A stretch of 64,000 nucleotides of DNA. Origin: Cherax quadricarinatus. Lineage: Eukaryota > Arthropoda > Malacostraca > Decapoda > Parastacidae. Every line of letters starts with the position of its first letter. The first letter of the stretch is position 1. Location of the stretch: the NCBI RefSeq assembly GCF_038502225.1, contig NC_091298.1, positions 44,488,183-44,552,182 on the forward strand, in the 5' to 3' direction. The notes under the pieces are model-generated. The model had not been told where the DNA came from, made no database searches, and saw only the letters and a list, made by a program, of their open reading frames with translations. A program made the translations under genes and the position numbers. Positions 1 through 8,867 of the stretch are shown in pieces.

Positions 1-28
1 CACTACCTCAGCCTTCACTCTGTTCACG
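1..28 (+). CDS. possible upstream exon (3' end) of the IR gene
   Basis: The window opens with a short open stretch followed at once by a good 5' splice site (ACG|GTGAGT, GT at 29-30). Read from base 2 it gives TTSAFTLFT and ends in phase 0. That is the phase needed to join the exon at 24731, so the junction would read ...LFT|IIDKLRF. The sequence resembles the N-terminal beta-strand region that precedes a GVGVFEA-type motif in decapod variant IRs (recalled family pattern). Only 28 bases are visible and the implied intron is 24.7 kb, so this is a plausible call, not a proven one. Confidence 0.4.
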
Positions 29-886
29 GTGAGTACCTGATCGTTGTTTTTATAATGTTTATGATGCCATTAAAATTTGTGATTGGTTAATTAAGTATCC
101 CCAAAATGAACATTTAAGTGATTAATTAATTTTCTATGCAAATGAGGGTATCAAACCACTGAGTCTAGAAAAGAACTCATCAATATCGTGATCTCTAAGC
201 CACAAATAAAGAACATCTGTAACAAGTCTAGTTTCGTGGAATTCCATATACATGTTGCAGAGTGACTAACGGGATTTCCTATGCTCGTACATTTCTTTTT
301 AACATATTATTGAACTTCAAATATAAACTTGCAGTCCACAACACAACACTTAAGTTCAGTAATTAGTGGGGCAGGGCATGGAGTAGTTTTCTAGTTCTTC
401 TTCAAGATACATAAACAGATAAAGGACATAGACTCAAGTAATCAATGCTGTGACATCAACACTCTTGAGTATAGTCATGCGATACATTTAATTTCTGGAG
501 CCTCTCAGTGATGTCAGCATTACTTTTAATACGAGCATCCGAAATTTTTGCGACCACGAAATTCAGGAGTTTAACTAGCCATTTTAAGAGAATGTATGCA
601 GTAGAACCTATTGAACTTATGATAGGACAAGCTGAGTTCCCTGGTTTGTCCGTCTTGATTAATTCATAAAGATATAGTGGGGCTGCCGACCTGGCTAACA
701 GACAATTAATTCGTCATTCCCCTTTAGTAACACCAAGTCGTTTATTGGAGCCAGAACTGACCTGTTCCAGGAGGTACTTAATGAGAGGCTCGAACGTTTC
801 TTTATCACTTAGTAAACTGTTAATCTCATCTGATTATTCAACCTCTTCTAGATTGACAAACAAGTCAGATTTCGGCATTGTATATC
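29..886. other. intron sequence, no feature recognised
   Basis: AT-rich sequence with many stops in all frames. I see no domain, tandem repeat or recognisable transposon end. It would be the start of a large intron if the exon at 1-28 is real. Confidence 0.4.
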
Positions 887-1112
887 ATTCTTGTACAACT
901 TGTCAGACACTGCAACATCATGGAATCTTGGTTCAGAGGACATCTACAAGACCTTCACGGCTACTACAACAACTATTACTACTAACCCATTCCTTGGGTA
1001 TGACCTACTTCCACTGGGGAATCCTGCTTACCAGTTACTATGCCCTTGTCTGCTACCCGTCGCTTTCCACCTGACGTTGGTATATAAGCGCCAGCCTCCT
1101 TGCCCGAGTATT
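887..1112 (+). repeat. diverged Penelope pLTR-like fragment with TATA box
   Basis: The segment starts GTCAGACACTGCAACA and ends near GGTATATAAGCGCC. It follows the same order as part of the 400-bp unit at 3434-5289 (GTCAGACACTGCAACAC ... CTATATAAAGGCCCC), with many substitutions. It is therefore an old or different-subfamily Penelope terminal segment. The reading frames across it do not resemble any protein. Confidence 0.45.
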
Positions 1113-1589
1113 TAGTTAATTAGTGTCATTCAAGGCAGAACCCCTAATTGTAGACAACCTTGGTCCTTCGGAGTGTTTCAACAAACTGCAATGTTGTATC
1201 ATGAACCAGCGTGAGTCCATTAACCAGCGTTATTCCATGAGTCAGTGGCAGTTTCACAGTTATGTCTGTGTCTGTTCATGGCTTATCCACAAATATGGTC
1301 GTTTTCAACCAGTATGATTCTATGAACCTAGGTTGGTTCACGAACCAATAGTGCCTCCTCAGGGTGGACCAACGAACCAGTGAACAGTGCACATCACTGA
1401 AAGTGTATCCTAACTGTGTAAATTAGGAAATGTTTTGGAATTAATTGTCAGATATCTCTTTGTCTGTGTAATTCACTGCTGTATAGAAGCAGACATTAAC
1501 GAAGTCTTTAAATGTGCCTCATAAAACAATAAGGTACATTGAAATGTGCCACACTGAAGGCACATTAAAATGTGCCTTCGGTGTGAAAA
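1113..1589. other. unassigned stretch with a 36-bp palindrome
   Basis: No coding or transposon signal recognised. Bases 1550-1585 form a near-perfect palindrome (CACACTGAAGGCACATT and its complement around AA). Copies of AATGTGCC lie at 1511 and 1543 just before it. AACCAGCG occurs twice in 1200-1240. Confidence 0.4.
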
Positions 1590-2216
1590 TTAAAACTGGA
1601 TCGGAGAAAACTAGTGTGAAAGACCTAGGAGTGAAAATATCAGAAAATCCAACTTTGAAAAATTACATTAATGTCTCTACCACAACTGCTAGGAAAATGA
1701 TAGGATGGATAATGAGAACCTTGAAAACAAGGAATACCAAGCCAATGATGAATCTCTTCAAATCGCTTGCTCTCTCTCTCTAGGCTGGAGTATTGCTGTA
1801 CTCTAACGGTTCCTATCAAGGCAGGTAAAAGTGCAGAACTGGTGAATATACAGAGAACTTTCACTGCATTGTATATGTACAATAAAGCACATAAATTACT
1901 GGGAACGGTTGAAGTTCCTTGACCTTGGAAAGCAGAGAAATATACGTGATAACATACACATGGAAAATCCTAGAGGGTCTATTCCCAAATCTTCACACGA
2001 AAATCACTCCCTATGAAATCAAAAGACTCAGAAGGCGGTGCAACATTTCCCAATGAAAAACAGGGGCGCCATGAGTAAGCTAAGAGACAACACAATAAGT
2101 GTCAAGGGCCCAAGATTGTTCATTTGCCTCCCAGCATACGTAAGGGGGATTACTAATAGACCCCTGGCTGTCTTCAAAAGGGAGGTGAACAGGCACCTAA
2201 AGTCAGTATCTGCCTA
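1590..2216 (+). pseudogene. LINE reverse transcriptase C-terminal fragment
   Basis: With two or three frame changes the + strand reads the thumb and C-terminal region of a non-LTR retrotransposon polymerase. Recognisable blocks are KDLGVKISENPTLKNYIN near 1630, SRLEYC near 1780 (broken by TAG), a WERLKFLDLE block near 1900, IYTWKILEGL near 1960 and LAVFKREVNRHLKSV near 2180, ending at a TAG about 2214. It belongs to a LINE family different from the CR1-like copies elsewhere in the window. There is no upstream RT core, so it is a 5'-truncated, decayed insertion. Confidence 0.6.
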
Positions 2217-2244
2217 GCCAGGTTGTGGTTCATAAATAGGTTTG

Positions 2245-2345
2245 GTATAAACCTTGGTAATAAATACCGACAAGTTGGTTTAGAAAGACACGTAAGCAAA
2301 CACTATAACATATTTATTAGAAAACGTTTCGGTCCTGGGACCTTG
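2245..2345 (-). mobile_element. Penelope terminal fragment with hammerhead-like motif
   Basis: On the - strand this reads ATCAAGGTCCCAGGACCGAAACG, then AATAAATATGTT, then CTTGTCGGTATTTATTACCA. That is the order seen at other Penelope ends here: hairpin flanked by a hammerhead-like core and GAAAC, an A/T run, then the TGTCGGTA tail. The hairpin GGTCC/GGACC is perfect. No ORF is attached. Confidence 0.5.
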
Positions 2346-2466
2346 ATTTGCGTGCGGCCAGCAGTAATAGCCTGGTTGATCAGACACTGATCCACCACGG
2401 GGCCAGATCATGGACCGGACCGCGGGGGGCGTTGACCCCCGAAACACCCTCCAGGTATGTAAGAGG
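2346..2466 (+). repeat. dispersed repeat X, copy 1
   Basis: Begins GCGGCCAGCAGTAATAGCC, followed by TGGTTGATCAG, CTGATCCACCACG, GTTGACCCCCGAAAC and CTCCAGGTA. The same blocks in the same order and strand occur at 23124-23228 (about 80% similar by eye). It looks like a high-copy interspersed repeat of unknown class. ORFs across it look accidental. Confidence 0.5.
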
Positions 2467-2767
2467 TATGCCAGTCTGAGCACACCCTGTCTCTAGGCCG
2501 ATGTCGTCCCATCCTCCACTTCTAGCCGTCTTGTGGCCACATGAGACAGGGGGTCACTTCCCCCCACTTCTTGAAGTATGACCCTCCCAGTGCTTGTGCC
2601 AGCTCATATATTAGTGAATGGGTCCACAGTTGGCAATGCTGCATGGGTACCCATGGGCGGGCCAGCAAGATCTCACACGATGTAGACTTATTTGTAAATA
2701 AAACCCTCCAGACCACGTGGGTCTGCAATATTAAAGCTGACCCAAATCTCTCACTGAATCCGTAAGT
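2467..2767. other. unassigned
   Basis: GC-richer than its flanks and open in more than one frame (about 70 codons). The translations show no domain or paralogue in the window. I treat the frames as accidental. Confidence 0.35.
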
Positions 2768-2857
2768 GTAGGTTATGTTCTCTACACATATGCTGCTATG
2801 TATGATAATCTATGTAAGTGTATTTGTGTATACCTGAATAAACTTACTTTAGATGCT
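2768..2857 (+). repeat. dispersed module Y, copy 1 (3'-end-like, AATAAA)
   Basis: Contains TTCTCTACACATATGCTGCT, then ATGTATGATAATCT, then GTGTATACCTGAATAAACTTACTT. A second copy lies at 42957-43035 in the same orientation. The AATAAA near the end suggests the 3' end of a retroelement or gene-derived unit. Confidence 0.45.
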
Positions 2858-3079
2858 GCTGTGTCTGGCATCATCTCCGTCAGACAGAGCAACATCTTGG
2901 GATCTTGATACAGACAGTTCTTTATCTCTTACTTAACCTATAGGCATGGCTTACTTATACTAGTGGATTTTTCCACTGGCTGGCTTCGTCTTCTGCTGTT
3001 TCAACTTACCTGTCTACATTTTATAACTCACTTCTCCACTCACGTGTATTTTTCTCTTCTCAAGATTGCTGGACTAAAC

Positions 3080-3433
3080 ATATTGACTCTTTGGCTCCTG
3101 CTTACCATAACTCTCTAGTGCTTTTCGCATTCTGTATGGCCAAGTTCTATATTATTCAGTTTATAAGTGATAAGATTAGTTACAATGAGCTTGTCTTAGC
3201 CCTATTTTTGTACAGTTAGCGAATTTGCTCATATGACTTCATATTTCCTCGTCAAGGTCAATAATGTAAATGAGGAACAATAATGTGCTTAATACTGATC
3301 CTCGAGGAATGCTGCTTTTGACTGATTTCCAATGAGATTTTACCATATTTATACAAACTCTGCTTCCTGTTGGTCAACCTCAATCCTTGAGAGGATTTTT
3401 CCGCCCATACCATGAGCTACCACTTCCTTTAAC
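3080..3433 (-). pseudogene. CR1-like LINE RT fragment (downstream piece of a split copy)
   Basis: Complementary to the same RT region as the better-kept copy at 17325-19454. It covers the AHG(M)GGK block near 3410, the SGVPQGS-region remnant near 3300, the (K)FADD-region remnant near 3230 and the ECEK-LGVM region near 3110. Heavily mutated, with no open frame. It is abruptly joined at 3433/3434 to the 400-bp array. The CR1 sequence at 5389-5986 is the more upstream part in LINE sense, so the array sits inside or replaces part of one LINE. Confidence 0.6.
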
Positions 3434-5289
3434 ATTCTGTCACTTCAACTTCATATTGTTTCAGACAACGGAACAATGCTCTTCTCCAGACTGAGGGACT
3501 GACCACCTCAAAACTTTAAGGGTGATGGACTGATTACATCGTCTTCAAGTATCTTCTGCTTCTATCAACCTTTCTGTACTCGACTGAAGAAGCCTACTGT
3601 GTAGGCGAAACGTTTCGAAATAAAGATACCTAACTGTTGCATATGTGTCTTACCTAACAATCTGTCGGTATTTCATACCATTTTAATGTTCATTCTGTCA
3701 GACACTGCAACACAAGGGTATCTTGGTACAGACCACTTCGACAACCTCTACTAGTGAGAACGGCTGGGTTTGAGAAGGACCTGCCCTCCCAAAGCAACCT
3801 ACGTCTCACCTCCTGGCACTATATAAAGGCCCCATTCTGTCACTTCAACTTCATATTGTTTCAGACAACGGAACAATGCTCTTCTCCAGACTGAGGGACT
3901 GACCACCTCAAAACTTTAAGGGTGATGGACTGATTACATCGTCTTCAAGTATCTTCTGCTTCTATCAACCTTTCTGTACTCGACTGAAGAAGCCTACTGT
4001 GTAGGCGAAACGTTTCGAAATAAAGATACCTAACTGTTGCATATGTGTCTTACCTAACAATCTGTCGGTATTTCATACCATTTTAATGTTCATTCTGTCA
4101 GACACTGCAACACAAGGGTATCTTGGTACAGACCACTTCGACAACCTCTACTAGTGAGAACGGCTGGGTTTGAGAAGGACCTGCCCTCCCAAAGCAACCT
4201 ACGTCTCACCTCCTGGCACTATATAAAGGCCCCATTCTGTCACTTCAACTTCATATTGTTTCAGACAACGGAACAATGCTCTTCTCCAGACTGAGGGACT
4301 GACCACCTCAAAACTTTAAGGGTGATGGACTGATTACATCGTCTTCAAGTATCTTCTGCTTCTATCAACCTTTCTGTACTCGACTGAAGAAGCCTACTGT
4401 GTAGGCGAAACGTTTCGAAATAAAGATACCTAACTGTTGCATATGTGTCTTACCTAACAATCTGTCGGTATTTCATACCATTTTAATGTTCATTCTGTCA
4501 GACACTGCAACACAAGGGTATCTTGGTACAGACCACTTCGACAACCTCTACTAGTGAGAACGGCTGGGTTTGAGAAGGACCTGCCCTCCCAAAGCAACCT
4601 ACGTCTCACCTCCTGGCACTATATAAAGGCCCCATTCTGTCACTTCAACTTCATATTGTTTCAGACAACGGAACAATGCTCTTCTCCAGACTGAGGGACT
4701 GACCACCTCAAAACTTTAAGGGTGATGGACTGATTACATCGTCTTCAAGTATCTTCTGCTTCTATCAACCTTTCTGTACTCGACTGAAGAAGCCTACTGT
4801 GTAGGCGAAACGTTTCGAAATAAAGATACCTAACTGTTGCATATGTGTCTTACCTAACAATCTGTCGGTATTTCATACCATTTTAATGTTCATTCTGTCA
4901 GACACTGCAACACAAGGGTATCTTGGTACAGACCACTTCGACAACCTCTACTAGTGAGAACGGCTGGGTTTGAGAAGGACCTGCCCTCCCAAAGCAACCT
5001 ACGTCTCACCTCCTGGCACTACATAAAGGCCCCATTCTGTCACTTCAACTTCATATTGTTTCAGACAACGGAACAATGCTCTTCTCCAGACTGAGGGACT
5101 GACCACCTCAAAACTTTAAGGGTGATGGACTGATTACATCGTCTTCAAGTATCTTCTGCTTCTATCAACCTTTCTGTACTCGACTGAAGAAGCCTACTGT
5201 GTAGGCGAAACGTTTCGAAATAAAGATACCTAACTGTTGCATATGTGTCTTACCTAACAATCTGTCGGTATTTCATACCATTTTAATGT
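3434..5289 (+). repeat. tandem array of a 400-bp Penelope-derived unit (retrozyme-like)
   Basis: The block CACTTCAACTTCATATTG recurs at 3441, 3841, 4241, 4641 and 5041, a period of exactly 400 bp, so there are about 4.6 copies. The copies look identical except a T-to-C at about 5021 (TATATAAA to TACATAAA). Each unit has in order a TATA box (CTATATAAAGG), a CATTCTGTCACTTC start-like stretch, a hammerhead-like core (CTGAAGA...GAAAC), an AATAAAG run, a TGTCGGTATTTCATACCA tail motif and a CTGTCAGACACTGCAACA stretch. The last matches the first codons of the PLE ORF. The unit is thus a PLE terminal repeat plus the very start of the body, with no protein of its own. Tandem non-autonomous units with hammerhead motifs fit the metazoan retrozyme class (family knowledge). 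Confidence 0.75.
3584..3640 (+). ncRNA. hammerhead-like ribozyme motif (repeats at +400 steps)
   Basis: CTGAAGA fits the hammerhead CUGANGA box. It is followed by one A, a perfect 6-bp stem II (GCCTAC, loop TGT, GTAGGC), then GAAA. The same core starts at 3984, 4384, 4784 and 5184. The cleavage side is weak: no clear NUH base-paired to the GAAAC side was found by eye (sequence there is AATAAAGATACC). It may need a dimeric form, have lost activity, or be only an ancestral trace. Confidence 0.5.
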
Positions 5290-5388
5290 CCATGTATTGT
5301 TTGTAATGGCTTGATAAAGCTCCTGGAGAGCGAAACGTTGCCACAATAAATGTCACATTAGTTGCACTTGTGTCCTTTTACTTTACAT
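5290..5388 (+). mobile_element. Penelope terminal fragment (PLE-1 type)
   Basis: Matches the ends of the PLE copies at 6178-12638. It starts CCATGTATTGTTTGTAATGG and includes the hammerhead-like core TTGATAA (5311-5317), GAGCGAAACG and AATGTC, ending in CCTTTTACTTTACATA. Joined on the left to the 400-bp array and on the right to CR1-like sequence. Confidence 0.7.
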
Positions 5389-5986
5389 ATAATTGACTCT
5401 AGTTGACGTCAGGCTTGTTGGGCGATAATTTGACGGTAATAACCTATCTCTGCTTTAAAAATAGTGATTAAATTAGCCGTCTTCCACATATTAGACTTTA
5501 CATCTGTTTGAAGAAGTATATTAAAAAGGTTGGTTTATGGTTCACAAAAGTTCCATTTTGAACTCCTTAAGAACCCTTGAAAAAAGTTCATCAGAGCCAG
5601 AGGATTTATTTTTCTTCAATCGGTCAACCTGTTTGATTACCAAATCCCTAGTGACTGTGATATTACATAATTTATTTTCGTTTTTGTCATCTCGAGTGAA
5701 AATCGAGAGAAAATAACAAAAATAGAGCACATTTCATTCTCTTTGTTAGTTAGCAGTCCAGAGTTACTTTCAAGAGGACTTAACTTTTCTCTAACCTGTG
5801 TTATATATACCTGGAAAAAACTTTCAGATTTGTCTTCGAATCCTTAATAACTGTATTTTCTTAGTTCCGTTTAGCTTTTCTTATCCCATTTTTAATCTCC
5901 CTCTTAATGTGATCTATGAGATGATCCTCACTTCTTTAGATACTCCTATAAATTCCTTTCTTCTGCCCTAAAAGATGTTTAATACT
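5389..5986 (-). pseudogene. CR1-like LINE, EN-RT linker and RT start (middle piece of a split copy)
   Basis: In - sense it contains the linker before RT (ALL-region near 5960, KRGI-Y near 5945, an FF-VYI/T remnant near 5800) and the RT entry (ITVTRDLVIKQVDRLKKNKSSGSDELFSRVLKEFKMELL at 5542-5660, shown here only as a landmark in three parts: ITVTRDLVIKQ, KKNKSSGSDE, FSRVLKE). The copy at 17325-19454 has the same order. It stops at 5986 within ATGTTTAATACT. The same 12 bp recur at 6165-6176 and 19721-19732, where the LINE resumes. Confidence 0.7.
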
Positions 5987-6164
5987 GTGGCAAAAGACAC
6001 TTATGTACAGCTCAGGACATTTATTAAAGGAAACGTTTCTCCACGAGGGGCTTCTTCAGGACTGAAGAAGCCACTCGTGGCGAAACGTTTCCTTTAATAA
6101 ATGTTCTGAACTGTACATAAGTGTCTTTTTCCACATCTTGTCGGTATCACCATACCATTTCCTC
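5987..6164. mobile_element. inverted-dimer Penelope insertion (subfamily 2)
   Basis: Two head-to-head copies of one terminal sequence. The left arm, on the - strand, ends GGGGCTTCTTCAGG. The right arm, on the + strand, starts CTGAAGAAGCC and runs through ACTCGTGGCGAAACG and AATAAATGTT. The outer left end is GTGGCAAAAGACAC. The right arm continues past the matching TTTTTCCAC with a 30-nt tail ATCTTGTCGGTATC...TTCCTC. The insert is flanked by ATGTTTAATACT at 5975-5986 and 6165-6176. Confidence 0.75.
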
Positions 6165-6199
6165 ATGTTTAATACTTGTAAAGTAAAAGGACACAAGTG

Positions 6200-6262
6200 C
6201 AACTAATGTGACATTTATTGTGGCAACGTTTCGCTCTCCAGGAGCTTTATCAAGCCATTACA
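6200..6262 (-). ncRNA. hammerhead-like motif in PLE copy A terminus
   Basis: In - sense: TAATGGC, core TTGATAA, stem II GCTC/GAGC, GAAACG, a stem III (ACGTT with AATGT, one G-U), GTC cleavage triplet, then ACATTAG able to pair with TAATG. Compared with the CUGAUGA consensus, position 3 is U instead of C and position 8 is A instead of G. These two positions normally pair, so the change is compensatory. The same variant is found in the copies at 5311, 8868, 9706, 12384 and 19590. Activity is not shown. Confidence 0.5.
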
Positions 6263-6530
6263 AACAATACATGGACACAGAGGGTATATAAAGGCTCAGA
6301 GTGAGGTGAATACTAGTGAGGTACCATTTCGATGTTCACTAGTGGTAGTAGTAGTAGTGGTAGTGACAAAAGTAATACAATATGGTAGAGCAATTAATTC
6401 GTACATGAGTAAAAGGATATAAAAGCTATTACTTGGGTAACATAAAAATAGGTTGGACAAATATAAACTGGAATGAGGCAGCTTGTTTCAGTGTTCACTC
6501 TCTGTGCTTTGTGTAGTATAACAGGAGAGA

Positions 6531-8813
6531 CTATGTGATGGCAGGGTTTACTGTTTTCAGGAGGATTCTTGCTAAGACTTCGGAGATGGTGAAGCTGCCG
6601 TTGTTTTGTTTAATTGTATTCGAAACAGCGATCAGTGCTGATTCAAGGCACTTGCGTGTGCGGAAATTAGTTTCTTTTATCACTAATTGGGCGTCTCTGA
6701 ATTTCATAAGATGATTGGTGGAATTTCGGTGTTGTACACAGGCGTTGTTTAAGTTGTCGTTCCTACATGCGTATATGTGTTCATTGAGGCGGGTGTCGAG
6801 GTTTCTTGCTGTTTCACCTACGTAGATCTTGTCACAGCCTCCACAGGGTATAGTGTAAACTCCTGCATTGACTGGTTCGTGGTGCTTGGGTTTTGTCCTG
6901 GTTAGATCCTTTATTGAAGTGGTAGAAGCGATGGCGACTCTGGTGTTAGCTTGTGAAAGTACTTTTGAGACGTTTAGTGCAACCTGGCTGTTGGGAAGAA
7001 TTATAACTTTGTTGGGAGCGGTGTTGATGCGTGGAGAATTGATGATCTGAAGAGCTCTTTTCTTGCAGTCTTTGATGAAAAAAGAATGAAATTGTAACTC
7101 AGTGAATGTTTGGTGAATGTAAGTACATTCCTCGTCAAGAAACTCAGGACTACAAATTCGGTATGCTCTTAGGAAAAACCCGATGATGATGCCTCTTTTG
7201 GTCTTGGTATCTTGACTGGAATAGAAGTGTGTGAGATCATTTTTATTGGTGGGTTTCCGATAAACTTGAAATCTTAGGTTGTTGTCTACTTTGTGAATGA
7301 GGACGTCGAGGAAAGGTAGCTTGTCATTGGACTCTTCTTCTAGTGTAAACTGAATCGCTGGTTCAACTGCGTTGAGCCTTGCCTGAAGATCCCGTACATC
7401 AAAACGTTTTGGAGTTATTACGAGGACATCGTCCACGTAACGTAACCAAGTGACGCTTGAAGGGATGATGTTGGCGAAGTGTTCGGACTCTAGGTGTTCC
7501 ATGTATAAGTTGGCTAGGACGGCACTTATTGGGGACCCCATTCCCATGCCGTAGGTTTGTTTGTAGAGCTTGTTATTGAAGGAAAAACAGTTGAAGTTAA
7601 CACAGAGTTCAATCAAGTCAACAAAATCTCCGGGAGGTAAAGGAAGATTAAGGTCCTGGTTGACTTTACGTCGTAGAACCTCGATGGCTTTTTTGGTAGG
7701 TACTTTTGTGAAGAGGGAAGTCACATCCAAACTGCTTAGTTTCTTGTTACGGATGGAGAGGTTACGGATGCGGTTGAGAAGGTCGCCTGAGTGTTTAAGA
7801 TGAGCGGGGCTGATGGTCCCCAGAAGGCAGGAAAGATGTTTGGCAAGAACTCCGGCTAGTTTGTGTGGAGCACTGCCTATTCCTGACGTGATTGGTCTGA
7901 GAGGAATATTGTGTTTATGGGTCTTGGGTAAACCATACATGTGTGCTGGTTTAGGGTTGCTTGGTAACAAGTACAGAAGTTTCTTCCCTTCTCTAGTGCG
8001 TTTGAGTATTTGTCTGGTTTTGTATAGAAAGTCTTTGGTGAGCGTCTCCCACTGTTGAGTGCTGATGGGTTCGTATATAGATTGATCATTCAAAAGGTCC
8101 ATCATTTTAGTGTTGTAGTCACTGGTGTTGAGTATGACGACTCCACCTCCTTTGTCGGCGGTGGTGACGATAATGTTGGGGTCGTTGGCGAGGTCCTTAA
8201 GGGCAGTGATGTATCTTCTAGGAAGATTAGAAGAAGAAGGTTCACATAAAGCTGCAGTGAGAAGGCCCTGTATATAACCCTTCTGGAAGTTGCTGTCACT
8301 GTGTCTATGGTTCCTGGTAACAAGATTGAGTTGATAGTTAGGTTTGCGTATGTTGGTGGTAAATTTGAGTCCCAGACTCAGTGCTTGTTTCTCGTAGACG
8401 GTTAAGGTGCGTGACGATAAGTTGTTTATCAGGGATTCGCGTCCCATTTCCTTCCATCGACTGTTAGTGCAGAGGTACTGAAGTTTGCGATTGAGTTTGA
8501 TCTTCTGTTGGAGGTTAGCTGTGGTGACTGTGCTGAGAATATGCTCAGCAGTGTGTTGGTCAATTTGAAGACTGGCCCTCATATTCCTTGCAGTTTCAAA
8601 GGTTTCCTTAGCGATGTTAGAAAGTTCTTCGGCACATTCAGTTAAGTAAGCTTGGGTAGCTGGAGAGAAGGGGTGCTTGGAGTTGGAGAGTTGTGCAGGA
8701 GTAGACTTAGGGATCACCTTCTCTGCCAGGCAATCTTGTTGGAAGTTGTGTCTGTTGCGATAGCTGTGAGCACGAAGAAGGGTGTCCAAATAACGTCTGC
8801 ATGAAATGTCCAT
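6531..8813 (-). CDS. Penelope RT with GIY-YIG endonuclease (copy A)
   Basis: The open frame extends to 8864 but its first AUG is at 8813 (ATAATGG context), giving 760 residues. It is also the first AUG downstream of the predicted ribozyme cleavage point. An N-terminal alpha-helical region carries the PLE block NNLSSRTLT near residue 131. The RT follows, with GLPKTHK near 294, palm motif A SLDVTSLF near 361, GMGMGSP near 422, YVDD at about 459-462 and LPFLD near 499. The C-terminal GIY-YIG nuclease shows GVY near 651, a CGGC pair-of-cysteines near 657, YVG near 664, RLNEH near 675 and the catalytic-glutamate block RKCLESALI near 720. The product would copy its RNA by target-primed reverse transcription after nicking DNA. 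The frame is uninterrupted, so recent activity is likely. Confidence 0.9.
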   Translation of the reverse strand: MDISCRRYLDTLLRAHSYRNRHNFQQDCLAEKVIPKSTPAQLSNSKHPFSPATQAYLTECAEELSNIAKETFETARNMRASLQIDQHTAEHILSTVTTANLQQKIKLNRKLQYLCTNSRWKEMGRESLINNLSSRTLTVYEKQALSLGLKFTTNIRKPNYQLNLVTRNHRHSDSNFQKGYIQGLLTAALCEPSSSNLPRRYITALKDLANDPNIIVTTADKGGGVVILNTSDYNTKMMDLLNDQSIYEPISTQQWETLTKDFLYKTRQILKRTREGKKLLYLLPSNPKPAHMYGLPKTHKHNIPLRPITSGIGSAPHKLAGVLAKHLSCLLGTISPAHLKHSGDLLNRIRNLSIRNKKLSSLDVTSLFTKVPTKKAIEVLRRKVNQDLNLPLPPGDFVDLIELCVNFNCFSFNNKLYKQTYGMGMGSPISAVLANLYMEHLESEHFANIIPSSVTWLRYVDDVLVITPKRFDVRDLQARLNAVEPAIQFTLEEESNDKLPFLDVLIHKVDNNLRFQVYRKPTNKNDLTHFYSSQDTKTKRGIIIGFFLRAYRICSPEFLDEECTYIHQTFTELQFHSFFIKDCKKRALQIINSPRINTAPNKVIILPNSQVALNVSKVLSQANTRVAIASTTSIKDLTRTKPKHHEPVNAGVYTIPCGGCDKIYVGETARNLDTRLNEHIYACRNDNLNNACVQHRNSTNHLMKFRDAQLVIKETNFRTRKCLESALIAVSNTIKQNNGSFTISEVLARILLKTVNPAIT

Positions 8814-8867
8814 TATGTTGCGGTGTCCGACAGATTGTAATAAAGTTGGTAGAATTACCGACAATAT

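Larger units (their letters stand above)
6178..8867 (-). mobile_element. Penelope-like element, full-length copy A
   Basis: This copy has one long ORF (6531-8813), a 3' UTR (6300-6530) with a GTAGTAGTAGT microsatellite, and a terminal segment carrying a TATATAAA-like stretch and a hammerhead-like motif. It is followed head-to-tail by the terminal segment of copy B at 8868, so the pLTR-like sequence flanks the ORF on both sides as in known PLEs. It shares very high identity with copy C. The left end GTAAAGTAAAAGG abuts the target duplication ending at 6176-6177. Confidence 0.88.

Noticed and set aside
3434..5289. CRISPR-like regular array
   Set aside because: Units are 400 bp and identical throughout with no variable spacers, and the genome is eukaryotic.
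7570..8323. Several 60-80-codon ORFs on the opposite strand of the PLE genes
   Set aside because: They recur in every PLE copy only because the coding strand is conserved; no domain, and they overlap the RT ORF completely.
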